The position numbers and the translations under genes are program-made. Of a DNA stretch of 14,770 bases, positions 1 through 6,552 are shown one piece after another (the first letter of the stretch is position 1; every line of letters starts with the position of its first letter). Source of the DNA: a bacterium (GTDB lineage Bacteria > Planctomycetota > B15-G4 > JADJEK01); contig JAUIEL010000075.1 of the NCBI GenBank assembly GCA_030428825.1, positions 1-14,770 of the forward strand. Reading direction: 5' to 3'. The notes beneath the pieces are model-generated. The model was not told where the DNA came from. It saw only the letters and a list, made by a program, of their open reading frames with translations, and ran no database searches.

Positions 1-70
1 GCTCCTCCCCCCGAGGGGCCGGGCCGTCAGCGAACGCCCCCTCCCCTCCCGTACGCGTTCACCGCCCCGC

Positions 71-199
71 GCGCAGCGGTACGCCCCGCGCAGCGGCCCG
101 ACGCACCACGCGAAGTACCCCCTGCCCCGCGCAGCGGTGTCACCGGCCCGCGCAGCGACCTTCAGCCCAGCGCAGCGCCACGACCGCTCCACGCGAAGG
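71..199. repeat. Degenerate short motif phased every 20-21 bp
   Basis: The octamer GCGCAGCG occurs exactly at 71, 88, 129, 150 and 170. The related ACGCGAAG occurs at 108 and 191, in the same register. Successive starts are 17, 20, 21, 21, 20 and 21 bp apart, about two turns of B-DNA. Between the motifs the sequence is C-rich and unrelated. The mix of 20- and 21-bp steps argues against a coding repeat, and no credible protein was seen here on either strand. The stretch 1-331 otherwise holds only C/G-rich sequence and the aceB terminator. It could be a protein-binding array or an intergenic low-complexity repeat family of this genome. Confidence 0.5.
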
Positions 200-203
200 A
201 AAA

Positions 204-242
204 ACGTCCGCCCGGGTGGGCAGGCGAGGCCCGGGCGGACGT
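204..242 (-). terminator. Intrinsic terminator downstream of malate synthase
   Basis: A perfect 13-bp inverted repeat (ACGTCCGCCCGGG at 204-216 and its complement at 230-242) encloses a 13-nt loop. Read on the minus strand, the hairpin is followed by a run of U residues (complement of the A-run at 200-204), then CCUUC. It lies about 90 nt after the stop codon of the minus-strand malate synthase. This is the classic rho-independent layout. Confidence 0.8.
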
Positions 243-331
243 GAAGGGGACGCGGGGCGCGGAAGCGGGGGGGAGGGTCCCGGGCCCGGCGGTCCCGTTG
301 CTTCGGAGGGTCGGTCAGAGGAGGCTTGCGG

Positions 332-1894
332 TCATCGCGTCTTCTCGCGGGAGAGGTCGAGGGCGTCGGTCGGGATCGGTTCGAGGAGGTCGTACCCCTC
401 GAGCGTGAAGAAGTCGGCGAGGCGTTCGGCGAAGCAGAGCCGCGCCATCAGGTCTCTCGCCTCCGCGAACCGGCCGCCCTCGAACGCGCGCGTCTCCTCG
501 TCGAGGAGCGTCCGAACGAATCCCGGCGACACGAGGCGGCCGTCCGAGAGGGTCGCGCCGTGCCGGAGCCACTGCCAGACCTGCGCGCGGCAGATCTCCG
601 CCGACGCCGTGTCCTCCGACCGGCCGTCGAGTTCGACGCGTCCGACGCCGCGCAGCCACGACTCGACGGCGACGACCCCGACCCGCAGGTTCCGGCGCAG
701 GCCCGACTCGGTCCGGGTCCCGACCGGCTCGGCGAGCAGCTCGGCCGCCGTCACCTCGACGCGTTCGAGGCGCGTCGGGTCCGCCGACCGGGCGCCGTCG
801 AGGAGCTCCTCGCGCGCCTCCTGCACGAGGGCCGGGTGCGAGACCCGCGTCCGATCGAACCCGCACCGTCCCTCGCGCTCCTTCTCCGAGCGGAGCGCGT
901 CGGGCGCCTTGCCGTCCGCGTCCGGCGCGTGCTCCGACAGGCCGCCGATCGCGACCGCGCCGCGGCGGCGGCAGGTCCGGACCAGGAGCCGGGAGGCGGC
1001 GGCGAGGAACGGCTGCGCGGTCGTGAGTTGACCGCGGTCGGGGAGGACGGCGCGGCGGCGGGTCCGGTGCACCTTCACGTACGAGAGCGCGAGGTCGCGC
1101 GCTCCCCAGCCGAGCGCGGCGGCGTGGTTCCGGAGTTCGAACAGGATCTCGTCCATCTCGAACGCCGCCGGGAGCGTCTCGATCTCGACCACCACGCGGA
1201 CCGAGCCGAGCGGCAGGTCGAGCGCCTCCTGCGCTCGGACGAGGGCGGAGTTCCACCAGCGCGCCTCGAAGTGGCTCTCGAGCTTCGGCAGGCAGAGGAG
1301 GGGGAGCGAACCGCGGGCGAGAAGCTCCGCCGCGTCGTGGAACAGGAAGAGCCCGACGTCGACCAGCGGGGCGGGGATCGGTCGACCGTCCACGAGGAGC
1401 GTCCGTTCGACGAGGTGGAGTCCTCGCGGTCGGACCACGATCGGCGCCGCGCGGTCGTCGACGCGGACCCGATTCCCGCGCGCCACGTCCTCGTGGACGA
1501 GCGTGCGCCGGACGGCGTCGGCGAGGTTCCGCTGGCCCTCGAGCGCGTTCCGTCGCGTCGGCGCGCTCGAGTCCTCGAAATCGGCGACGTACGCCTCCGC
1601 GCCCGCCCCCAGCCCGACGGCGAGCCCCTTCCGGTCGGCCGGCCCGACCAGTTCGACGCCCGGGCGGCGCAGCGCGTCCGGCGGCGCGGCGACCTTCCAG
1701 ACCGCGCGTCGGAGCGCCCGGGTCTCGCCGAGGAAGCCGAGCGTCGCGCCCCGGTCGAGCGCGGCCTGACGGCTCCGGCGGGCGCGGAGGAGCGCGTCGA
1801 GCCGGGGGCGGAGCGACCGCGTCAGATCGGCCAGGAACGTCCGAGCCCGGGGGGTGAGGACGTCGCGGTCGGTGGCGGGGGCGGCGGTCGGCAT
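332..1894 (-). CDS. aceB: Malate synthase (A-type)
   Basis: Condenses glyoxylate with acetyl-CoA to malate, the second step of the glyoxylate bypass, in the cytoplasm. The 520-residue product is close to the usual 530 of malate synthase A. Visible landmarks, in order: ADFEDSSAPT (about 104-113, family ADFEDANSPT), RPRGLHL (155-161, glyoxylate-binding Arg), EIETLPAAFEMDEIL (237-251, metal-binding Glu), GARDLALSY (264-272, holding the likely metal-binding Asp), RRGAVAIGG (310-318) and SEDTASAEICRAQVWQW (426-442, holding the catalytic Asp). The ATG at 1892-1894 was chosen because a GGAG sits about 9 nt upstream and family homology begins there; the frame stays open much further upstream without family similarity. 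The usual signature GLNxGxWDY is altered to ALGWGARDL, although the functional Asp is kept. No isocitrate lyase is in the window. The gene ends in a clear terminator. Confidence 0.93.
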   Translation of the reverse strand: MPTAAPATDRDVLTPRARTFLADLTRSLRPRLDALLRARRSRQAALDRGATLGFLGETRALRRAVWKVAAPPDALRRPGVELVGPADRKGLAVGLGAGAEAYVADFEDSSAPTRRNALEGQRNLADAVRRTLVHEDVARGNRVRVDDRAAPIVVRPRGLHLVERTLLVDGRPIPAPLVDVGLFLFHDAAELLARGSLPLLCLPKLESHFEARWWNSALVRAQEALDLPLGSVRVVVEIETLPAAFEMDEILFELRNHAAALGWGARDLALSYVKVHRTRRRAVLPDRGQLTTAQPFLAAASRLLVRTCRRRGAVAIGGLSEHAPDADGKAPDALRSEKEREGRCGFDRTRVSHPALVQEAREELLDGARSADPTRLERVEVTAAELLAEPVGTRTESGLRRNLRVGVVAVESWLRGVGRVELDGRSEDTASAEICRAQVWQWLRHGATLSDGRLVSPGFVRTLLDEETRAFEGGRFAEARDLMARLCFAERLADFFTLEGYDLLEPIPTDALDLSREKTR

Positions 1895-2089
1895 CGGAGC
1901 GGGCTCCAAAAGATGGACAGCCCAGTATTCCCCGCGATCCGGGACGGGGCCAGCCGCGCGGCCGAAAACGGACGGCGACGGGGAGGGGCCGCCGGTCCGG
2001 CCGACCCCCGCGCCGAACGAGGGGCCGCGCCGACGGCCGGGGGACTCGCATCCGGTCCGGTCGGTTCCCGGACGGAGCGGCGATCCGAA
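1895..2089. promoter_or_regulatory. Divergent intergenic region
   Basis: This 195-bp spacer separates the starts of aceB (minus) and the anchor fragment at 2090 (plus), so it should carry promoters for both. The lowest-GC pocket (about 1908-1930) holds GAATACT on the minus strand, roughly 30 nt upstream of the aceB ATG, as a possible -10-like element. No convincing -35 partner or operator was seen, so the promoter assignment is weak. Confidence 0.3.
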
Positions 2090-2362
2090 GTGTCGCGAAC
2101 GATCCTGAAGCGCCTTTCCCTGGTCGGACTCGGGCTCGCGCTCGGTCTCGGCGTCGCGGAGCTGCTCGTCCGCGCGTTCGGGCTCGGCGAGAAGGGGTCG
2201 GTCGGCGCTCTCTACGAGCCGGACCCGCGCCTCGGCTGGCGCCACCGGAGCGACGGTCGGAGTTCCTCGAGTTCGACGACGACACGTACGCGATCAGCGG
2301 CCTCCACGTCGCGGCGTCGTGCGTCGCCGACCTGCGCGTCGGCGCGGCCGGCAACGAGGTGA
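2090..2362 (+). pseudogene. Truncated membrane-anchored N-terminus (SGNH/GDSL-hydrolase-like), out of frame
   Basis: A GTG at 2090 opens a frame with a classic N-terminal anchor: basic start (SRTILKR), a hydrophobic segment (LVGLGLALGLGVAELLV, about residues 10-26), then ALYEPDPRLGWRHR. A single N-terminal anchor followed by YxPDPxLGWR is, from memory, typical of the start of planctomycete SGNH/GDSL-type hydrolases. Coding-like codons stop at about 2257. After that this frame reads serine/threonine/arginine junk to a stop at 2360-2362, while the next frame takes over with good codon usage. None of the catalytic hydrolase body follows. A weak GGAG is at 2074-2077. It may be a remnant left by a deletion, or an assembly or sequencing error. 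Confidence 0.5.
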
Positions 2363-3117
2363 CGACGTCGTCGACCGACTCGGTCGTGATGGACTTCAAC
2401 GTGATCGGGCTGCCGGCGGGCGGCGCGGCGATGCGGCTCCGGGGGCACGTCCACCTGAGCCTCCAGAAGGCGGGGCTCGTCGACGCGAAGAACTCGCTGC
2501 TGCTGCGGCTCTCCGGTCCGAGCGGGTTCGCGCCGCTCGAGTGGAAGGCGACCTCGAACCTCGGCTGGTACCAGACCTTCAACGAGGTCGTGACGTTCAC
2601 GAAGAACGGGGAGTACCAGCTCCGCGCGCAGATCTCCGTCGAGGCGGCGTCGAAGGCGAAGGGCGCCCGCGCCCGGGTCGACGCGTCGGTGTCGGCGCGG
2701 CTGACGACCGCCGCCGCGACGCCGCGGGCGTACCAGTTCCCGGTCGGCTTCGGCTACGGCCCGACCCGTCCGGACCTGACGATGAACGGTCGGCCGAACC
2801 TCGGCGGGTCGGACACCGTCACGCTGAACGGCGCGGCGAGCCAGGCGCCGGGGATCCTCTTCCTCTCGCTCCCGCACGCCAAGCCGGCGGCCGCCGCCCA
2901 CGGCTGCCTCTTCTACCTCGACCTCGCCCCCGGCCACTTCGTGCCGGCGGCGAACCTCTGGACGAACCCGGCCGGCGCGTGGAGCGTGACGTTCGCCGCC
3001 CCGTCGAGCGCGTCGATGGTCGGGACGAGGTTCGCGATGCAGGCCGGGATCGTCGAGCCGTCGACGCCGACCGGGTTCTCGCTGACGAACGCGATCCACG
3101 GGACGCTCGGCCACTGA
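2359..3117 (+). CDS. Secreted-type beta-rich hypothetical protein, 5' end missing
   Basis: The function is not recognised. The product is rich in beta-strand-like segments, Gly, Ala and Thr. Its end (PTGFSLTNAIHGTLGH, with HGCLFYLDLAPGHF before it) resembles C-terminal modules common in secreted planctomycete proteins; this is a resemblance from memory. Well-biased codons in this frame begin near 2260 (reading EFLEFDDDTYAISG), yet the first possible start codon is the GTG at 2359, which overlaps the TGA of the fragment before it. The real protein therefore appears to have lost its start and signal peptide, or it is joined to that fragment by a frameshift. The gene ends just before a terminator-like hairpin. 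As it stands it lacks its own export signal and may be non-functional. Confidence 0.55.
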   Translation: MTTSSTDSVVMDFNVIGLPAGGAAMRLRGHVHLSLQKAGLVDAKNSLLLRLSGPSGFAPLEWKATSNLGWYQTFNEVVTFTKNGEYQLRAQISVEAASKAKGARARVDASVSARLTTAAATPRAYQFPVGFGYGPTRPDLTMNGRPNLGGSDTVTLNGAASQAPGILFLSLPHAKPAAAAHGCLFYLDLAPGHFVPAANLWTNPAGAWSVTFAAPSSASMVGTRFAMQAGIVEPSTPTGFSLTNAIHGTLGH

Positions 3118-3147
3118 ACTCGGCGGAGTCGCCGCCGACCGAGCGCG

Positions 3148-3175
3148 GGGGCCGCGGTCGAGGGACCGCGGCCCC
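3148..3175 (+). terminator. Hairpin terminator candidate after the beta-rich protein
   Basis: A perfect 12-bp stem (GGGGCCGCGGTC and its complement) has a 4-nt loop and begins 30 nt after the stop at 3115-3117. It is followed by a pyrimidine tract (TCTCCTCGTCTC) rather than a pure U-run. It probably separates the left flank from the TIR operon. Confidence 0.6.
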
Positions 3176-3215
3176 TCTCCTCGTCTCGGGGGAGGGCCGG
3201 CGAAGGTCCCCGCGT

Positions 3216-3227
3216 CCCGAATTCGGG
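3216..3227. promoter_or_regulatory. Palindrome upstream of the TIR operon
   Basis: CCCGAATTCGGG is a perfect 12-bp palindrome with an AT core, unusual in this GC-rich setting. It lies 75 bp upstream of the GTG of the TIR gene and after the preceding terminator hairpin. A second near-palindrome (ACGGAATCCGT) is at 3248-3258. Position and symmetry suggest an operator or promoter element for the five-gene operon. No clear -10/-35 pair was recognised. Confidence 0.3.
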
Positions 3228-3302
3228 GTCGGCGGCGCGTCGCTCCGACGGAATCCGTACGCTGGGCCGGCGTTCCGGACGACGCCGGGAGGAAGGCACG
3301 GG

Positions 3303-4529
3303 GTGCGGCCGCGGATCTTCATCAGCCACAGCGCGAAGGAGGCGGGGGCGGGCGCGTTCCTCGACGCCCTCGCCGCGGCCCTCGACGGGGAGGGCTTCGA
3401 CGTCCTGCTCGATCGGGAGCGGCTCCACGCCGGCGACGACTGGTTCGGCTGCATCAGCAACTGGGTCGAGTACTGCCACGGCGCGATCGTCCTCTTCTCG
3501 CCGGCGGCGCTCCGGTCGGAGTTCGTCTCCTTCGAGGTCTCGAACCTCTTCCACCGCTGGACCCACGAGCGGCCGGACTTCCCTCTCCTCCCGGTCCGGC
3601 TCGAGGGAGTGACCGTCGAGGCGCTCGGGGCCGGGCGGTACGGCGACATCCAGTTCGCGGCGAAGGTCCAGCACGTCGAGGGGACGACGGTCGACGCGAC
3701 GCTCGGCCTGCTCCGGCCGAAGCTCGACGCGTTGAAGGCCCACGTCGACCTCCCGGCGACGCCGTTCGAGCGCCTCGAGGAGCAGGTCGTGACGCTGGTC
3801 GACGGCGGCTCGTGGAAGGTCCGGCGCGCGGCGGCGGAGGCGATCGGGACGACGACGGACGGCTGGACCGAGGCGGACACGTCCGAGCGGCTGGCGCGCG
3901 CGCTGATGCTCACCGACTTCTCGGGCGTCTTCAAGGCCGCCCGCGAGCTCCGGCGCGCGCTCGACGCCGCGCGGGTCCGGGAGCTGTTCGACCTCCTCTC
4001 CCCGAACTGGGTCAGCCGCCGGGCCGCCCTCGAGCTGCAGGACCGCGCGAAGGGGGCGTCCGGCCGCGCGGCCGTGGTCGCCGGCCGCGAGCTGCTCTTC
4101 ACGCCGGAGATGTACGCGCGCCGCGCCTCGGCCCACCTCCCCGGCTGGAGCTGGGAGGTCGCGGTCGTCAGCGCCAAGGTCGGCGCGCAGGAGCGGTGCA
4201 ACCTCGTCGAGCAGGTCCGCGCCGCGCTCCGCGACCGGCTCGGCCTCCTCGAGGAGGACGGCGAGGACGAGCTGCGCCGCACGCTCCGCCGGCGCGAGCG
4301 GGACGGCGACCCGGTCGTCGTCGGACTCGCGCTGGACGACGCGCTCCTCACCGCGCTCCCCGCCCTGCAGCGGCGGTTCCCGACCGTCACGTTCCTCGTG
4401 CTGCGGGACGCGGCGGGGGACGGCGCCGGAGGGCGATGGGCGCTCCGCCCCGAGTTGCCGCTCGAGCGGGAGCGGTGGGCGAAGGAAGAGTACGAGGATT
4501 ACCTGCGACGCCTCGAGCGGGCGTCCTGA
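3303..4529 (+). CDS. TIR-domain effector with uncharacterised C-terminal region
   Basis: The 408-residue product begins with a TIR domain (about 4-130): RIFISHSAKE at the first strand, HAGDDW (42-47), then IVLFSPAALRSEFVSFE. Glu78 in the FVSFE motif is the expected catalytic glutamate, as in NAD+-cleaving bacterial TIRs. A helical linker with a HEAT-like patch (about 155-250) follows. The last part (about 255-402) has a strand-helix pattern (WEVAVVSAK, DPVVVGLALDD, VTFLVL) that could be a degenerate P-loop fold without Walker A; I do not recognise it. The GTG at 3303 was chosen because GGAGGA sits 9 nt upstream and the TIR fold starts at once. It heads the operon, 12 nt before the MoxR gene, so it is the likely killer subunit. 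Its trigger is inferred to come from the downstream proteins. Confidence 0.9.
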   Translation: MRPRIFISHSAKEAGAGAFLDALAAALDGEGFDVLLDRERLHAGDDWFGCISNWVEYCHGAIVLFSPAALRSEFVSFEVSNLFHRWTHERPDFPLLPVRLEGVTVEALGAGRYGDIQFAAKVQHVEGTTVDATLGLLRPKLDALKAHVDLPATPFERLEEQVVTLVDGGSWKVRRAAAEAIGTTTDGWTEADTSERLARALMLTDFSGVFKAARELRRALDAARVRELFDLLSPNWVSRRAALELQDRAKGASGRAAVVAGRELLFTPEMYARRASAHLPGWSWEVAVVSAKVGAQERCNLVEQVRAALRDRLGLLEEDGEDELRRTLRRRERDGDPVVVGLALDDALLTALPALQRRFPTVTFLVLRDAAGDGAGGRWALRPELPLERERWAKEEYEDYLRRLERAS

Positions 4530-4541
4530 CCGGGAGCTCCG

Positions 4542-5528
4542 ATGCCGACCGACCGTTTCGAGCCGACCTCGTTCGAAGCCCCCGCGGGGCCGGGGTATCC
4601 GGAGTCGACCGCCGAGGCGGGGGATCGCCGGGACGGCCGCGTCTACCGCTGGACCGATCGCGTCGTCTTCGCGGTGAACGTCGCGATCGCCGCCGGACGG
4701 CCGATCCTGCTCCGCGGGCCGGCCGGCTGCGGGAAGTCGTCGCTCGCGCCGTTCGTCGCCCGCTGGATGGGCCGGCGGTATCTCGAGGCGACGGTCCGGA
4801 ACGACACGCGGGCGCGCGACCTGATGTGGGAGTTCGACGCGCTCGAGCGGCTGCACGACGCGCAGCTCGGCGAGGCGGCCGAGCGGTCCCCGTCGGTGCG
4901 CGAGCATTACGTCCGGCCGCGGGCGCTCTGGTGGGCGTTCGACCGGAAGTCCGCGAGGAAGCGGGGAGCGCCGGCGCGCGACGCCGGCGTGGCGGCGGCG
5001 ATCGACCCCGCGCTCGGCCCGAAGGTCGACGAGGCGGTCGTGCTGCTCGACGAGATCGACAAGGCGGACCCGGACGTCCCGAACTCGCTCCTCGAGTCGC
5101 TCGGCAACCTCTCGTTCCGGGTCGAGGAGACCGGCTTCGCGGTCGCCGCGAAGGCGGCGCCGATCCTGTTCGTCACCACGAACGACGAGCGCCGCCTCCC
5201 GAACGCGTTCCTCCGCCGGTGCGTGATCCTGACGCTCGAACCGCCAGGGGAGGACGAGCTGGTCCGGATCGCCTGGAGCCACCACGGCGAGTCGGCGCCC
5301 GACTTCGAGCCGGCGGAGGAGCACGCCGACACGAAGCTGTTCCGTGCGGTCGCCCGGAAGGTGAACGACCTCCGGGAGGAGGCGGAGCGGGAGGGCGGGC
5401 GTCCGCCGAGCACGGCGGAGTACCTCGACGCCCTCCGGGCCTGCCGCGAGCTCGGGCTGACACCCGACGACTCGCGGTGGAGGTGGGTCGAGGAGGTCTC
5501 CCTCCGGAAGAGCGAGCCGGATGCCTGA
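4542..5528 (+). CDS. MoxR-type AAA+ ATPase
   Basis: Cytoplasmic ATPase predicted to remodel a partner protein together with a vWA-domain protein, which is encoded next. The 328 residues show Walker A GPAGCGKSS (59-67), Walker B VVLLDEIDKAD (166-176), sensor-1 Asn in VTTNDERRLP (211-220) and arginine-finger candidates in FLRRC (223-227), followed by a short helical lid (to about 320). All ATPase residues look intact. A GGGAG lies just before the ATG, 12 nt after the TIR stop, and the end overlaps the vWA gene by 8 nt, so it is co-transcribed. MoxR/vWA pairs are a recurring module of bacterial conflict systems and of metal-insertion or maturation complexes. The TIR and STAND neighbours favour a conflict role. 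Confidence 0.92.
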   Translation: MPTDRFEPTSFEAPAGPGYPESTAEAGDRRDGRVYRWTDRVVFAVNVAIAAGRPILLRGPAGCGKSSLAPFVARWMGRRYLEATVRNDTRARDLMWEFDALERLHDAQLGEAAERSPSVREHYVRPRALWWAFDRKSARKRGAPARDAGVAAAIDPALGPKVDEAVVLLDEIDKADPDVPNSLLESLGNLSFRVEETGFAVAAKAAPILFVTTNDERRLPNAFLRRCVILTLEPPGEDELVRIAWSHHGESAPDFEPAEEHADTKLFRAVARKVNDLREEAEREGGRPPSTAEYLDALRACRELGLTPDDSRWRWVEEVSLRKSEPDA

Positions 5529-6552
5529 CGCCGGGCGCCCGAGGGTCTCGAGCGACGTCGGCCTCGCCGACTGGCTCCTCGCGCTCGGCGAGGTCCGCGG
5601 CGCACGGGAGCGGCGGGCCGAGCTGGCGGCGCTCCTCGGCCTCGGGTTCTCGTCCGCGCCCGGCGGCACGGCCGGCGGCGAACGAGAGGAGGGGGACGAC
5701 GGCCGCGCGCCCGATCCGGCCCGGCCGATCGCGGCGGCCTCGACCGACGGAGGCCGCGCGTTCGACGTGGAGGAGGACGAGCCCGACGAGTCGGCCGACG
5801 AACTCCCGCTCCCGGCGCGGGTCACCCCGCTCGAACGGGTCGACGCGGACGCGGAGGAGGGAGCGCTCGCGCCGCCGTCGTGGCTCGGCGCGTTCGCGAT
5901 GCCCGTCGGCAAGGAGTCGCCGACGCGTTCGCGCCCGCCGCTCGATCCGCTCCTCGTCCCGCGCTGGACGCGCTCGGTGCTGGTCGAGGTGCTCGCCGGG
6001 ACGGGGGCGTCCCGCGAGATCGACGTCCCGCGGCTGATCGACGACGTGGCGGCGCGGCGGCTGGTCCGCGCGCTCCCGCTCCTTCGCCGCCGGACGCTCG
6101 CGCACGGGGTGCAGCTCCTCCTCGACCGCGGGGCGGCGATGGCGCCGTTCTTCCGCGACCAGGAGGACCTCCTCCGGCACGCGCGCGCCACCGTCGGGCG
6201 GGAGAAGGTCGACGTGGTCCGGTTCATGGCGTGTCCGGGCCGCGGCGCCGGTCGGGGGGCGCGGACCGGGTGGGGACGCTGGACCCCGCCGCCGACCGGC
6301 ACGCCCGTGGTCGTGGTGACCGACCTCGGGATCGGGCGTCCGCCCGCGGCGCGCGACCGCGCCCCGGCCGTCGAGTGGCGCGCGTTCGTCCGGAGCGCCG
6401 ACGAGGCCGGCTGCCCGCTCCTCGCGTTCGTGCCGTACGCGCGCCGGCGCTGGCCGCGGGGCCTCGGGCGGTCCCTGACCATCGTGCCGTGGGACCGCTC
6501 GACGAGCGCCGACCTCGTCCGCCGCCACCTCGCGATCGGAGGGGACGGATGA
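5521..6552 (+). CDS. vWA-like partner of the MoxR ATPase
   Basis: The 343-residue product has a short N-terminal helical piece (VGLADWLLALGEV, 13-25), an acidic, Pro/Gly-rich linker (about 45-120) and a C-terminal Rossmann-like domain (about 195-340). That domain has the strand order of a von Willebrand A domain: GVQLLLDRGAAM (196-207), VDVVRFMA (230-237), TPVVVVTDLG (261-270), CPLLAFVP (298-305). The metal site is degenerate: DRGAAM stands where DxSxS is expected, though TDLG keeps an acidic residue. The assignment rests on this pattern and on its place between MoxR and the P-loop protein. It starts inside the MoxR gene and ends with an ATGA overlap into the next. The likely role is a scaffold or adaptor carrying the target to the MoxR ring. 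Confidence 0.75.
   Translation: MPDAGRPRVSSDVGLADWLLALGEVRGARERRAELAALLGLGFSSAPGGTAGGEREEGDDGRAPDPARPIAAASTDGGRAFDVEEDEPDESADELPLPARVTPLERVDADAEEGALAPPSWLGAFAMPVGKESPTRSRPPLDPLLVPRWTRSVLVEVLAGTGASREIDVPRLIDDVAARRLVRALPLLRRRTLAHGVQLLLDRGAAMAPFFRDQEDLLRHARATVGREKVDVVRFMACPGRGAGRGARTGWGRWTPPPTGTPVVVVTDLGIGRPPAARDRAPAVEWRAFVRSADEAGCPLLAFVPYARRRWPRGLGRSLTIVPWDRSTSADLVRRHLAIGGDG

Noticed and set aside
71..199. CRISPR array
   Set aside because: Repeats are only 8-9 nt with 11-13-nt spacers and no cas genes, far from the size of real arrays.
1..331. A small gene in the left end
   Set aside because: Open frames here have no ribosome site, poor codon bias and pass through the terminator hairpin and the 20-21 bp motif array.
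1895..2245. N-terminal extension of malate synthase
   Set aside because: The extra 117 residues show no family similarity, run across the divergent spacer and overlap the anchor sequence on the other strand. A ribosome site supports 1894.
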